DNA from: Spongiivirga citrea
GTDB lineage: Bacteria; Bacteroidota; Bacteroidia; Flavobacteriales; Flavobacteriaceae
Reading direction: 5' to 3'
DNA length: 64,000 nucleotides
Assembly: GCF_010671565.1 (NCBI RefSeq)
Contig: NZ_JAABOQ010000003.1
Span: 186,001 to 250,000, forward strand
Shown: piece by piece, positions 25,782 to 35,157 of the stretch
Position numbering within the stretch: the first letter of the stretch is position 1
How the letters are laid out: every line of letters starts with the position of its first letter
Notes under the pieces: model-generated
Seen by the model: only the letters and a program-made list of their open reading frames with translations
What the model was told of the DNA's origin: nothing
The model's database searches: none
Position numbers and translations under genes: made by a program

Positions 25782-27089
25782 ATGAAAAACTATAAAATTC
25801 AATTATTAGTAATAATGCTTATCGCTATTGTAGCGTGTAGTAAAGATGACGGCACTGCACCCGAACCTATTGCGGAACCAGGCCCAATAGTAAATCCTGA
25901 ACCTGATCCAGATCCAGATCCGGATCCAGCAAATCAACCTCCAGATAACTTTGGATTAATTAGTGTTGAAAATGAGATGGATAATGTTGATGTAGTGCCT
26001 AGTTTCAATTGGGAAACTGCTACCGATCCAGATGGAGATACTATTGTTTATGATTTAATTTTAGATGTACAAAACCCTCCAACCACTTTATATCAAAATG
26101 ACTTGACCGAAAACGATTTTGAAGTGACTGAACGATTGTCAATGCTTGAAACCTATTATTGGAAAGTCATCGCAAAGGACAATAAAGGTGCTAGTGTCGA
26201 AACTGAAGTTTTCAGTTTTACCACAAGAGACCTTAGAGTACCAGAAACGGCGACTGAAGAAAATCCAGGTTTTGCAGAAAGACGTCGTGCCGTTACAACA
26301 GTATTTAATGATAAGTTATGGGTCATCGGTGGTGCCGATAAAGATTTCAACTTGTTAAGTGATGTATGGAATAGTGATAATGGCACTAATTGGAGTGTAG
26401 TCAATCCGGTTGCTGATTTTGCAGGAAGATGGGATCACTCATTGGTAGTTTTTAATGACAAACTATGGATTTTGGGTGGTTTTGATGGAGATAATTATTT
26501 GAATGATGTTTGGAATAGCGAAGACGGTATCAACTGGAATCAGATAACTACAGCAAATATATTTTCAGAAAGAGGCAGACATACCTCAGTTATTTATAAT
26601 GACAAGATTTGGGTCATTGGTGGTTACGACGGGCAAACTTTAGGTGATGTATGGTATAGCGAAGATGGAATAACATGGACTCAAGCAACCGAGGGGGCAG
26701 CTTTTGAAAAAAGATCGATGCACACTTCGGTAGTATTCGATAATAAAATGTGGCTAATAGCAGGATCAAACGGACAACGAAAAAGTGATGTTTGGTACAG
26801 TGAAAATGGAGCAGATTGGACAGAGGCTACTTTAGGAGCGGCCTTTTCATCACGAATTAGGCTTAGTTCTTTCGTTTTTGACAATAAGATGTGGATAGTT
26901 GGTGGTGCCAATCCCGGAGCACAAAATGATATTTGGCATAGTCAAAATGGAATAAACTGGACTAAAGTGATATCCGATTTTTCTTTCTCAGAACGCTTTG
27001 ACCATACGACAACGGTCTTTCAAAATAAAATATGGCTAATTGCAGGTTACGATGGTGAGTATTTAAAGGATATCTGGGCATTCGATTAG
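25782..27089 (+). CDS. Kelch-like beta-propeller lipoprotein (3) with Asp-Pro linker and Fn3-like domain
   Basis: A 435-residue lipoprotein: lipobox AIVAC followed by SKDDG; a Pro/Glu/Asp linker with DPDPDPDPA near residue 45 encoded by a hexanucleotide repeat; an Fn3-like domain (PSFNWETATDPDGDTIVYDL; TYYWKVIAKDNKGASVETEV) to about residue 150; then six kelch-like repeats (LWVIGGA, LWILGGF, IWVIGGY, MWLIAGS, MWIVGGA, IWLIAGY) ending DIWAFD. Domain order equals that of the second propeller gene, with a longer stalk. It begins 11 bases after the second propeller gene. A role as surface binding modules is inference. Confidence 0.83.
   Translation: MKNYKIQLLVIMLIAIVACSKDDGTAPEPIAEPGPIVNPEPDPDPDPDPANQPPDNFGLISVENEMDNVDVVPSFNWETATDPDGDTIVYDLILDVQNPPTTLYQNDLTENDFEVTERLSMLETYYWKVIAKDNKGASVETEVFSFTTRDLRVPETATEENPGFAERRRAVTTVFNDKLWVIGGADKDFNLLSDVWNSDNGTNWSVVNPVADFAGRWDHSLVVFNDKLWILGGFDGDNYLNDVWNSEDGINWNQITTANIFSERGRHTSVIYNDKIWVIGGYDGQTLGDVWYSEDGITWTQATEGAAFEKRSMHTSVVFDNKMWLIAGSNGQRKSDVWYSENGADWTEATLGAAFSSRIRLSSFVFDNKMWIVGGANPGAQNDIWHSQNGINWTKVISDFSFSERFDHTTTVFQNKIWLIAGYDGEYLKDIWAFD
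25902..25930 (+). repeat. In-frame hexanucleotide repeat encoding the Asp-Pro linker
   Basis: Four GATCC(A/G) units in a row encode DPDPDPDP in the third propeller lipoprotein. As units of six bases keep the frame, slippage would change linker length by two residues per unit and not switch the gene off. Confidence 0.7.
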
Positions 27090-27121
27090 GTTAATCAAAA
27101 GCAAATTTAAAATATAAAAAA

Positions 27122-27823
27122 ATGAAACTTTTTCAATTAGTAATAGCAATTCTAACCATTGTTGGTAGCTATAGTTGCAGCAATGATGACATTGAAAATT
27201 CAACCAGTGGCATACACTTTGAATATGCTGCTTCAACTTTAGAAACAACGTTTAGAAATGACGGATCATATGCTCCAGTAATTCTAGATTGGAATGGAGA
27301 TGTAGGCACCTTTTCCATCTCTTCACCAAGTGAAATTCTGAGTCGGGGTCATATCGTTATTGATGAAAATACCGGGGTAATTTCATGGGAAAGTAATGTT
27401 CCTTTGGGTGAATGGTTACTAATTATAGAGGCCAGAAACAGCAACACAACTGCTACCGTAGAAATCACTTTCAGCAACAAGTTTGTCAAAGGTTTCTTTG
27501 TAGGTGGTTTCGTTGAAGATACTTCAGATGAACCAGATTACGCTGCAATACCAAACGAGTATGTGTTAACCCTAAAGGAAGGCGGAACCTTTTTAATGGA
27601 AAACTTCGACAATTCTGATTTAGACTTCGAGGGAACATGGGAAGCAAATGGTTCGAATTTAATTGCAACAAAAGATGAAGAAACTGGAGTTGAACCTTTC
27701 AAAATGGCCGGTTTCATATCAGTAAGTTCACAAACAAAAATAGACGGTAAATATGGTACCAGCATATCTTCTGAAGGCGAAATAACAGATCTTAAAGGAA
27801 TTTTCAGATTTGAACTGGATTAA
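27122..27823 (+). CDS. Putative surface lipoprotein with Ig-like and lipocalin-like regions
   Basis: A 233-residue lipoprotein: signal ending VGSYSC (Cys near residue 20) then SNDDIE, the acidic surface-export pattern. Residues about 35-120 look like a bacterial Ig/cadherin-like domain (FSISSPSEILSRGHIVIDEN; GVISWESNVPLGEWLLIIEA). The second half (EYVLTLKEGGTFLMENFDNS; FEGTWEANGSNLIATKDEE) resembles the small lipocalin-like proteins of Bacteroidota. I do not recognise a named family for the whole chain. It follows the third propeller gene by 32 bases and is probably in the same operon. Confidence 0.7.
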   Translation: MKLFQLVIAILTIVGSYSCSNDDIENSTSGIHFEYAASTLETTFRNDGSYAPVILDWNGDVGTFSISSPSEILSRGHIVIDENTGVISWESNVPLGEWLLIIEARNSNTTATVEITFSNKFVKGFFVGGFVEDTSDEPDYAAIPNEYVLTLKEGGTFLMENFDNSDLDFEGTWEANGSNLIATKDEETGVEPFKMAGFISVSSQTKIDGKYGTSISSEGEITDLKGIFRFELD

Positions 27824-27841
27824 GAATAAAAAACAATGTCT

Positions 27842-28450
27842 ATGAAACAACTTATAATCATACTAACAGTACTTATAACTACAATCACCATGGCACAGGA
27901 AAAAAACACCATTAGTTTAAACGAACGAGTCCGGTTTTTAGACAAAAACCCAGCATATCAGGCATCTGTTGTGGTTTCAACCTACTACGCCAATTATGGA
28001 AAAAGTAGCATTACCGCAACACAACTAATTGATGGTTTTAAAGAAAAACTTACACAAAGTGAGATTGATTTAAGCCAAGTAAAAAAAGATGAAATAGGGT
28101 ACATCACTTTAAGTTTAGGTAAAGAAGGAATGTTGTATCATTTTAAAACTAATTCTAAAGAAGATGCATTAAAATTTGCAAATACCAATGCCTTGGGAAG
28201 TTCAAGATTAAGCTATGATTATGTTGCAAAATTAGACCCTGATGAAGAAGCTGAAATTATTAAAAAAGCGATTGATAAAGCAAGGAATCGGGCAAGTGGC
28301 ATTGCTGGCAAAATGAATAAAAATCTCGGTGAAATTATCAAATTAGAAACCAACTATGACGGAGATGAATGGATACGAGGCATTTTTAGAGATACCGCAA
28401 TTGGCGAACTCGTTTTTGATATCGAAATAGATTTTGAGCTTCTAGATTAA
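27842..28450 (+). CDS. SIMPL-like (DUF541) secreted protein
   Basis: A protein of 202 residues with a signal peptide (MKQLIIILTVLITTITMAQ) and no lipobox Cys. The C-terminal part KKAIDKARNRASGIAGKMNK, followed by NLGEIIKLE, resembles the conserved SIMPL/DUF541 signature (A..KA..iA...g..LG.ii.i). Family members are periplasmic or outer-membrane proteins of poorly known role. The chain is shorter than a typical SIMPL protein (about 230 residues). ATG 27836 two codons upstream is an equally possible start. It is the last gene before the strong terminator at 28489, so it closes the lipoprotein operon. Confidence 0.65.
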   Translation: MKQLIIILTVLITTITMAQEKNTISLNERVRFLDKNPAYQASVVVSTYYANYGKSSITATQLIDGFKEKLTQSEIDLSQVKKDEIGYITLSLGKEGMLYHFKTNSKEDALKFANTNALGSSRLSYDYVAKLDPDEEAEIIKKAIDKARNRASGIAGKMNKNLGEIIKLETNYDGDEWIRGIFRDTAIGELVFDIEIDFELLD

Positions 28451-28488
28451 AGAATGATTAATCTAACATTATCCCTGAATTAGAGCTT

Positions 28489-28522
28489 AAAAACCCCAAC
28501 ATGTTTGTTGGGGTTTTTGTTT
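28489..28522 (+). terminator. Strong rho-independent terminator of the lipoprotein operon
   Basis: AAAAACCCCAAC (28489-28500) and GTTGGGGTTTTT (28507-28518) form a perfect 12-bp stem with a 6-base loop and a T-rich tail. It marks the end of the operon that starts at 23389. Confidence 0.9.
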
Positions 28523-28623
28523 AACCTATACATATATTTGAAAACGTTTTCGTTTAATATCTTCAACAGAAAAGCAATTCATCTTAAAACCATTCTAAAT
28601 ACTAAGCAAAAGCCTTAACAAAG

Positions 28624-28655
28624 TTTGTTAAAACGGGGTTTGTAGTCTAAATTTG
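28624..28655 (+). promoter_or_regulatory. Promoter of sdhCAB
   Basis: TTTG at 28624-28627 and TAAATTTG at 28648-28655, separated by 20 bases, match the full Bacteroidota consensus (TTTG-N~20-TAnnTTTG). The sdhC ATG is 28 bases downstream. It is the best promoter match in the window, in keeping with a highly expressed respiratory operon. Confidence 0.75.
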
Positions 28656-28683
28656 TTATTCAAATTAAACTTAAAACCAAAGA

Positions 28684-29355
28684 ATGGCTTCAATCTTTAG
28701 TTCTTCAATTGGAAGAAAATTCGCGATGGCACTTTCGGCTTTCTTCCTAATGGTGTTCTTGCTTCAACATTTTGCAATTAATATTTTATCAGTTTTTAGT
28801 CCAGATTCCTTTAATGAAGTTTCTCATTTTATGGGAACATTTTGGGCTGTGCAATTCTTATTACAACCAATTTTAATTTTCGGTGTTGTGTTTCACTTTA
28901 TTATGGGGTTTGTATTAGAAATTAAAAACAATAAATCACGTGCTGTTAGTTACGCCAAAAATAAAGGTAGTGCTAACTCTACCTGGATGTCAAGAAACAT
29001 GATTTGGAGTGGTGGATTTATTCTGATATTCATTGTCATCCATTTTATTGATTTTTGGATTCCTGAAATAAACACGAAATATATTGTTGGTGATATGTCT
29101 GGACTTCACAATGGTGAATTTAGATACTATGAAGAATTAAGAGAGAAATTTGTTCCTATCTGGAGAGTTGGTCTTTACTGTTTAGGATTTGTATTTCTTG
29201 CCTTGCATTTACTGCATGGTTTCAACTCCGCTTTTCAATCAGTTGGGGCTAATAATAAATATACTAACGGGCTAAAAGGTTTTGGTAAAGTATATGCAAT
29301 CGGAATTCCGGTTGGATTTATTTTCATCGCTTTATTCCACCATTTTACTCACTAA
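28684..29355 (+). CDS. sdhC: Succinate dehydrogenase, cytochrome b subunit (B-type, dihaem)
   Basis: This 223-residue membrane subunit anchors SdhAB and carries electrons to menaquinone. Five hydrophobic segments are visible (about residues 12-35, 58-80, 105-128, 157-182, 200-220). Conserved His residues within or near the helices, such as in FLLQHFAIN, FGVVFHFIMGF, FIVIHFIDFW and ALHLLHGFNS, fit the two b-type haems of the single-subunit, five-helix B-type enzymes (Wolinella FrdC, Bacillus SdhC). There is no sdhD, as expected for this type. It is the first gene of sdhCAB, directly after a consensus promoter; sdhA follows after 15 bases. Confidence 0.95.
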   Translation: MASIFSSSIGRKFAMALSAFFLMVFLLQHFAINILSVFSPDSFNEVSHFMGTFWAVQFLLQPILIFGVVFHFIMGFVLEIKNNKSRAVSYAKNKGSANSTWMSRNMIWSGGFILIFIVIHFIDFWIPEINTKYIVGDMSGLHNGEFRYYEELREKFVPIWRVGLYCLGFVFLALHLLHGFNSAFQSVGANNKYTNGLKGFGKVYAIGIPVGFIFIALFHHFTH

Positions 29356-29370
29356 AAATCACTTACTGAC

Positions 29371-31371
29371 ATGGCAATATTAGATTCTAAAATACCAGCA
29401 GGTCCATTAGCAGATAAGTGGACAAATCATAAAAACAAGATCAATCTTGTAAACCCAGCTAACAAACGTCTTATCGATGTTATTGTTGTAGGAACGGGAT
29501 TGGCAGGAGGTTCTGCTGCAGCAACCCTTGCAGAACTCGGTTATAATGTAAAAGCTTTTTGCTTTCAAGATTCACCACGACGCGCGCACTCGATTGCTGC
29601 GCAAGGGGGAATTAATGCTGCGAAAAATTATCAAGGAGATGGGGATTCAACCTATCGTCTATTCTACGATACTGTAAAAGGAGGAGATTACCGTTCTCGT
29701 GAAGCGAATGTTTATCGTTTAGCAGAAGTATCTATCAATATTATTGATCAATGTGTAGCGCAAGGGGTTCCTTTCGCTCGCGATTATGGTGGATTATTAG
29801 ATAACAGATCATTTGGTGGAGTATTGGTGTCGCGCACCTTCTACGCCAAAGGACAAACCGGACAACAATTGTTACTAGGTGCATATTCTGCCATGAATCG
29901 CCAAATAGGCCGTGGTAAAATAAAAATGTATGCGCGTCACGAAATGTTAGACGTTGTAATCGTTGACGGAAAAGCAAGAGGAATTATTGCACGTAACTTG
30001 GTTACAGGTGAAATTGAAAGACATTCCGCTCATGCCGTTGTATTAGGAACGGGAGGTTATGGAAATGCCTTTTATCTTTCTACATATGCCATGGGTTCTA
30101 ACGTGACTGCAGCTTGGAAAGCGCACAAACGGGGTGCATTTTTCGCGAACCCATGTTATACGCAAATTCACCCAACATGTATTCCAGTTTCTGGAGATCA
30201 TCAGTCGAAATTGACATTGATGTCTGAATCGTTACGTAATGACGGACGCATTTGGGTACCAAAGCATAAAAAAGATGTTGAAGCTATTCGTGATGGAAGC
30301 TTAAAGCCAACACAAATAGCTGAAGAAGATAGAGATTACTACCTAGAACGTCGTTATCCTGCTTTTGGAAACTTGGTGCCTCGTGATGTCGCATCGCGTG
30401 CCGCTAAAGAACGTTGTGATGCTGGATACGGAGTTAACAAAACAGGAGAAGCTGTCTATCTAGATTTTGCTTCTGCTTTTATGCGTTATGGTAAAGAGCA
30501 AGCACACGTAAAAGGTCTAGATGAAAATGATGAAGCCTTAGTTAAAAAACTAGGTCAGGAAATTGTACGAAATAAATACGGAAATCTGTTCCAGATGTAT
30601 GAGAAGATTGTAGCTCAAAATCCATACGAAACACCAATGATGATTTATCCTGCGGTGCATTATACGATGGGTGGCATTTGGGTTGACTATAATCTGATGA
30701 CTACAGTACCAGGTCTATATGCAATTGGCGAGGCTAATTTCTCTGATCACGGAGCTAACCGCCTAGGTGCATCTGCCCTAATGCAAGGATTGGCTGATGG
30801 GTATTTTGTTTTACCATATACAATCGGTGATTATTTAGCCGACGATATTAGAACAGGACCAATCTCTACAGAATCAAAAGAATTTGACGACGCTGAGAAG
30901 AACGTTACTGAAACTATTGATAAACTAATCAATAATAATGGTTCTAAATCTGTTGACCATTTCCACAAACGATTAGGAAAAATCATGTGGAACAAATGCG
31001 GAATGGCAAGGAATGAAAAAGATTTAAAAGAAGCTATATCGGAAATTGCTGAGCTAAGGGCTGAGTTCTGGAATGATGTTAAGATTCCTGGTACTGCGAC
31101 TGAATATAATGAAGAACTGGCAAAAGCGGGACGTGTTGCAGATTTCTTAGAACTAGGTGAATTGTTTGCTAAAGATGCCTTGTTTAGAGAAGAATCTGCC
31201 GGAGGACATTTTAGAGAAGAATATCAAACACAGGAAGGCGAAGCAATGCGTAAAAAGGAATTTCAGTTTGTTTCCGCTTGGGAATACAAGGGAGAACCAA
31301 AAGATGCCGTTCTTCATAAAGAAGAATTGGCATATGAAAATATTGAAGTTAAAGAAAGAAGTTACAAATAA
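29371..31371 (+). CDS. sdhA: Succinate dehydrogenase/fumarate reductase flavoprotein subunit
   Basis: The 666-residue catalytic subunit oxidises succinate to fumarate on the cytoplasmic face. It has the FAD dinucleotide fold ([19 protein letters not shown] near residue 32), the covalent-flavin His motif [17 protein letters not shown] near residue 75, active-site and capping-domain motifs ([11 protein letters not shown] near 265, the catalytic region near [14 protein letters not shown]), and [20 protein letters not shown] near residue 450. Length matches the long B-type subunits. It lies between sdhC (15-base gap) and sdhB (9-base gap). Confidence 0.97.
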   Translation: MAILDSKIPAGPLADKWTNHKNKINLVNPANKRLIDVIVVGTGLAGGSAAATLAELGYNVKAFCFQDSPRRAHSIAAQGGINAAKNYQGDGDSTYRLFYDTVKGGDYRSREANVYRLAEVSINIIDQCVAQGVPFARDYGGLLDNRSFGGVLVSRTFYAKGQTGQQLLLGAYSAMNRQIGRGKIKMYARHEMLDVVIVDGKARGIIARNLVTGEIERHSAHAVVLGTGGYGNAFYLSTYAMGSNVTAAWKAHKRGAFFANPCYTQIHPTCIPVSGDHQSKLTLMSESLRNDGRIWVPKHKKDVEAIRDGSLKPTQIAEEDRDYYLERRYPAFGNLVPRDVASRAAKERCDAGYGVNKTGEAVYLDFASAFMRYGKEQAHVKGLDENDEALVKKLGQEIVRNKYGNLFQMYEKIVAQNPYETPMMIYPAVHYTMGGIWVDYNLMTTVPGLYAIGEANFSDHGANRLGASALMQGLADGYFVLPYTIGDYLADDIRTGPISTESKEFDDAEKNVTETIDKLINNNGSKSVDHFHKRLGKIMWNKCGMARNEKDLKEAISEIAELRAEFWNDVKIPGTATEYNEELAKAGRVADFLELGELFAKDALFREESAGGHFREEYQTQEGEAMRKKEFQFVSAWEYKGEPKDAVLHKEELAYENIEVKERSYK

Positions 31372-31380
31372 AAAAGAGCT

Positions 31381-32127
31381 ATGAATTTAACACTAAAAAT
31401 TTGGCGTCAAAAAGGTGCTAATGATAAAGGAAAGATAGTCGACTATGCAGTTAGCGAAGTATCGCCAGATATGTCTTTCTTAGAAATGCTAGATGTTTTA
31501 AATCAAGATCTTATTGAGAAAGGAGAAGAACCCGTTGCCTTTGACCACGATTGTCGAGAAGGTATCTGCGGTATGTGCTCTATGTTTGTGAACGGTCAGG
31601 CTCACGGACCAGACTCAATGGTCACCGTTTGTCAGCTTCACATGAGAAGTTTTAATGACGGAGATACTATTTATATAGAGCCTTGGAGAGCTACAGCATT
31701 CCCCGTTATTAAAGACCTAATAGTCGACCGAACTGCTTTCGATCGCATACAACATGCAGGAGGTTTTATTTCAGTAAATACTTCAGGTAATACCCAAGAT
31801 GCAAATGCAATTCCTATTGAAAAAGCAAATGCTGATGCCGCTTTTGATGCTGCAACCTGTATTGGATGTGGCGCTTGTGTAGCGAGTTGCAAAAACTCAA
31901 GTGCGATGCTTTTTGTATCCGCTAAAGTTTCTCAATTTGCCTTATTACCACAAGGACAAGTTGAAGCTACTGATCGTGTTTTAAATATGGTAAAACAAAT
32001 GGACGAAGAAGGTTTTGGTAATTGCACCAACACGGGAGCATGTGAAGTCGAGTGTCCTAAAGGAATTTCTTTAGAGAACATCGCGCGCATGAACCGTGAA
32101 TATTTAAAGGCAAGCTTAAAAGGCTAA
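31381..32127 (+). CDS. sdhB: Succinate dehydrogenase iron-sulfur subunit
   Basis: The 248-residue subunit passes electrons from FAD to the cytochrome b subunit. All three cluster sites are visible: [2Fe-2S] ligands in [16 protein letters not shown] near residue 60 with a later Cys in VTVCQLHM; and the ferredoxin-like C-terminal sites [11 protein letters not shown] near residue 160 and [15 protein letters not shown] near residue 219. It is the last gene of sdhCAB and is followed by a terminator. Confidence 0.97.
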   Translation: MNLTLKIWRQKGANDKGKIVDYAVSEVSPDMSFLEMLDVLNQDLIEKGEEPVAFDHDCREGICGMCSMFVNGQAHGPDSMVTVCQLHMRSFNDGDTIYIEPWRATAFPVIKDLIVDRTAFDRIQHAGGFISVNTSGNTQDANAIPIEKANADAAFDAATCIGCGACVASCKNSSAMLFVSAKVSQFALLPQGQVEATDRVLNMVKQMDEEGFGNCTNTGACEVECPKGISLENIARMNREYLKASLKG

Positions 32128-32158
32128 AAGTTCGACTACATACGAACTAACATAATCT

Positions 32159-32190
32159 AAAATCCCATACCACAGGTTTGGGATTTTTTG
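32159..32190 (+). terminator. Terminator after sdhB
   Basis: AAAATCCCA (32159-32167) pairs with TGGGATTTT (32179-32187), with a T-tract on the plus strand. It ends the sdh operon only about 29 bases before the mutS-like ATG, so that gene's own promoter is not obvious. Confidence 0.8.
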
Positions 32191-32218
32191 TTTCTTGCAC
32201 CCACCAATTTTTTCATCA

Positions 32219-33988
32219 ATGCAAAGCCCAACCGATTTTTACAATCAACAACAACAACAGTTTGAAGAAAGTCTTCGCAAAACGAAAAAGCGGCTTTTTT
32301 CGCTAAGCACCATTCGACTTGTTGTGTTTCTCGCCACCATTACTGGTGTTTATTTCTTTTTTGATCAAAGTAGAATTGCAACTGCTATCGGAATAGCGGG
32401 TATTATACTATTTCTTTACCTCGTTTCTCGATTTACTGATATCAAGAAAAAAGCAGCCGTTGAGCAAGCATTAATCCAACTTAACAAAGATGAATTAACA
32501 ATTTCTTCGGGAGATTTTTATAACCGTGACACTGGTAAAGAATTTATAAACCCGAAACATGAATTTAGCAATGATATTGACTTATTTGGCAAAGGTTCAT
32601 TCTTTCAATACGTTAATAGAACGGGTACTTTTCAAGGGAAAAACGAATTAGTAAATCTTCTTACTTCAAACGATATTTTTAAAATTGAAGAAAAGCAAAA
32701 AACAATAAAAGAGTTGACAACCAAGCCAAAATGGCGACAGCATTTTACAGCACTAGCATCCACTATTAAAGTCCAAATCAAGCCCAAAGTCATATTAGAT
32801 TGGTTTGCAAACTATAGGCCGTTTTTATCCGATGTTATGGCTTGGATTCCTTTCTCTTTCTCTACGCTTTCCATCGTTGCCATTGTTTTAATGTTTGTAG
32901 GACTAATGAGCTTCTTTCAATTATTGATTTGGATGTTTATCGGACTTGGAATTACAGGGATTTACTTAAAAAAAATCAATATGCTTTCGCTTCACACAAG
33001 CGAGGTAAAAGAAACTTTTCAGCAGTACAGCTTGCTGCTAACTCTAATTGAAAAAGAAACTTTTGAAGCTGCTTTACTGAAAGAGCAACAGGAAAAAATA
33101 AGAACTGAAAAGAAATTAGCTTCGGATATCTTTAAAGATTTTTCAAAAGCCCTCGACGCTCTTGATAATAGAAATAATGTGTTTTCTGCCATTTTTGCCA
33201 ACGGATTTTTTCTTTGGGATATCATGCAATCCTATCGCATCGAAAAATGGATTAGCAAATACAATACTCAGGTCGAAGCTTGGTTTGAAACAGTTGCATT
33301 TTTTGATGCCTATAACAGCTTGAGCGGGCTTGCATTTAATCATCCGCATTTTAGTTACCCTATTTTAGGTGATGACTCCAGTACTATTAATGCGGAACAA
33401 CTCGGTCACCCGATGTTATCGCCCGTTAAACGTGTAGATAGCGATTTTGAAATGGACACCACTTCATTTTTCATTATTACCGGAGCCAATATGGCGGGGA
33501 AAAGTACTTTTTTACGTACCGTTTCTTACTTTATCGTCATGGCAAATTGTGGCTTACCCGTTTGTGCTAAAAATGCAAGATACAACCCGATAAAATTAAT
33601 CACCAGTATGCGAACTTCAGATTCGTTGACTGATGAAGCTTCTTATTTCTTCTCAGAATTATCTAGGCTTAAATTCATTAAAGACAGTATTCAAAAAGAC
33701 CGTTACTTTATTGTTTTAGATGAGATCTTAAAAGGAACGAACAGTACGGATAAAGCTCAAGGTTCCAGAAAATTTGTAGAACGCCTCGTGAATTTACATG
33801 CCACCGGCATCATAGCAACTCACGATCTTAGCCTATGCGAAATCGAAAAAGAATTGCCAGAAATTAAGAACTACTATTTCGATGCAGAGATTATTAATGA
33901 CGAGCTTTTCTTCGATTATAAATTGAAAAAAGGGGTCTGTCAAAATATGAATGCTTCCTTCTTATTAAAAAAGATGGATATCGTATAA
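32219..33988 (+). CDS. Membrane-anchored MutS-family ATPase
   Basis: A 589-residue MutS-related protein. Residues about 30-75 hold two membrane segments (LVVFLATITGVYFFFD; AIGIAGIILFLYLVSRF) and about 210-245 two more (FSTLSIVAIVLMFVGLMSFF; IWMFIGLGITGIYL). The C-terminal MutS ATPase has Walker A GANMAGKSTFL near residue 424, a signature/Walker B region YFIVLDEILKGTNSTDKA near 497 and a switch His in ATHDLS. There is no mismatch-recognition domain I with the Phe-X-Glu motif, so it is not MutS1. Bacteroidota carry such 'MutS-like' proteins with unknown roles. ATG 32219 (MQSPTDFYNQ) is chosen over an upstream TTG. Confidence 0.88.
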   Translation: MQSPTDFYNQQQQQFEESLRKTKKRLFSLSTIRLVVFLATITGVYFFFDQSRIATAIGIAGIILFLYLVSRFTDIKKKAAVEQALIQLNKDELTISSGDFYNRDTGKEFINPKHEFSNDIDLFGKGSFFQYVNRTGTFQGKNELVNLLTSNDIFKIEEKQKTIKELTTKPKWRQHFTALASTIKVQIKPKVILDWFANYRPFLSDVMAWIPFSFSTLSIVAIVLMFVGLMSFFQLLIWMFIGLGITGIYLKKINMLSLHTSEVKETFQQYSLLLTLIEKETFEAALLKEQQEKIRTEKKLASDIFKDFSKALDALDNRNNVFSAIFANGFFLWDIMQSYRIEKWISKYNTQVEAWFETVAFFDAYNSLSGLAFNHPHFSYPILGDDSSTINAEQLGHPMLSPVKRVDSDFEMDTTSFFIITGANMAGKSTFLRTVSYFIVMANCGLPVCAKNARYNPIKLITSMRTSDSLTDEASYFFSELSRLKFIKDSIQKDRYFIVLDEILKGTNSTDKAQGSRKFVERLVNLHATGIIATHDLSLCEIEKELPEIKNYYFDAEIINDELFFDYKLKKGVCQNMNASFLLKKMDIV

Positions 33989-34005
33989 ATCCGTAAATTG
34001 CTTAG

Positions 34006-35148
34006 ATGCAATTCACATCAAAACTACCTGATCTGCCGACCACAATTTTTACTATAATGAGTCGGTTGTCGCATGAGCACAGCGCCATTAATTTATCGCA
34101 AGGTTTCCCTAATTTTGAGCCAGATCCAGTTCTTGTAAATCTGGTTTCTGAGGCAATGAATTCTGGCTACAATCAGTACGCACCTATGGCCGGAACATAC
34201 TCCCTTCGAGAAGCCATTTCTAACAAAATAAATTCGCTTTATAGTCACAAATACAATCCGGAACATGAGATTACAGTAACCTCTGGAGCAACACAGGCTA
34301 TCTATACCATCATTAGCACGTTTATACACAAAAATGATGAAGTAATTATTTTAAAACCAGCCTACGATTGCTACGAACCAGCAATTGAATCTAATGGAGG
34401 TATCCCCGTTTTTGTGCAGTTAGAAGGAAGTAATTTTAAAATTAATTGGGAGGTCTTGAAACAAAAGATCAATCCTAAAACCAAAATGCTCATCATTAAC
34501 ACTCCGCATAATCCCAGCGGATCGATTTTGAGTGATGATGATATGAAAAAATTGGCTTCACTTTTAAAGGACACTAATATCATTTTACTAAGTGATGAGG
34601 TGTATGAGCATATTGTATTTGATGGTGAAGAGCACCATAGTGCTTCTAAATATCCTGACTTAGCCGAACGAACATTTGTTTGCGCCTCCTTCGGAAAGAC
34701 TTTTCATACCACAGGATGGAAAATGGGATATTGCGCAGCTCCAAAAGAGCTTATGGATGAGTTTAGAAAGATCCACCAATTTAATGTGTTCTGCGTAGAT
34801 CATCCAAAGCAAAAAGCACTGACAACCTATTTAAAAACGCCAGAAAATTACTTATCACTTAACCAGTTCTACCAGAATAAGCGTGATGTATTTTTAGAAG
34901 CAATGGCAAAGACCAAATTTAGATTTACACCTTCAAAAGGCACCTTCTTTCAATTGATGGATTATACGGATATAACAGATGAAGCTGATACTGTTTTTGC
35001 TGAGCGATTGGTTAAAGAATTTGGAGTAGCTGCTATTCCCGTTTCCGTTTTTAATGTGAATAATGAAGACCATAAAGTGCTTCGATTTTGCTTTGCCAAG
35101 AAGGACGAAACTCTGGTTGAGGCTGCCGAGATTTTAGCAAGAATTTAG
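34006..35148 (+). CDS. Methionine-type PLP-dependent aminotransferase (class I/II)
   Basis: A 380-residue cytoplasmic aminotransferase close to E. coli YbdL and to methionine aminotransferases of the kynurenine-transaminase group, which convert 4-methylthio-2-oxobutanoate to methionine. Motifs: INLSQGFPNFEPD near residue 28, NTPHNPSGSIL near 165, LSDEVYEHIVFDG near 198, and the PLP Schiff-base Lys in SFGKTFHTTGWKMGY near 230. It starts 17 bases after the MutS-like gene and is followed after 9 bases by an acetyltransferase. A nitrilase-family omega-amidase, the usual partner in this salvage route, is at 40563. Confidence 0.9.
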   Translation: MQFTSKLPDLPTTIFTIMSRLSHEHSAINLSQGFPNFEPDPVLVNLVSEAMNSGYNQYAPMAGTYSLREAISNKINSLYSHKYNPEHEITVTSGATQAIYTIISTFIHKNDEVIILKPAYDCYEPAIESNGGIPVFVQLEGSNFKINWEVLKQKINPKTKMLIINTPHNPSGSILSDDDMKKLASLLKDTNIILLSDEVYEHIVFDGEEHHSASKYPDLAERTFVCASFGKTFHTTGWKMGYCAAPKELMDEFRKIHQFNVFCVDHPKQKALTTYLKTPENYLSLNQFYQNKRDVFLEAMAKTKFRFTPSKGTFFQLMDYTDITDEADTVFAERLVKEFGVAAIPVSVFNVNNEDHKVLRFCFAKKDETLVEAAEILARI

Positions 35149-35157
35149 AAACACAAA

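Noticed and set aside
25902-25930. Hexanucleotide repeat as an on/off phase-variation switch
   Set aside because: Six-base units cannot shift the frame, so only linker length could vary.
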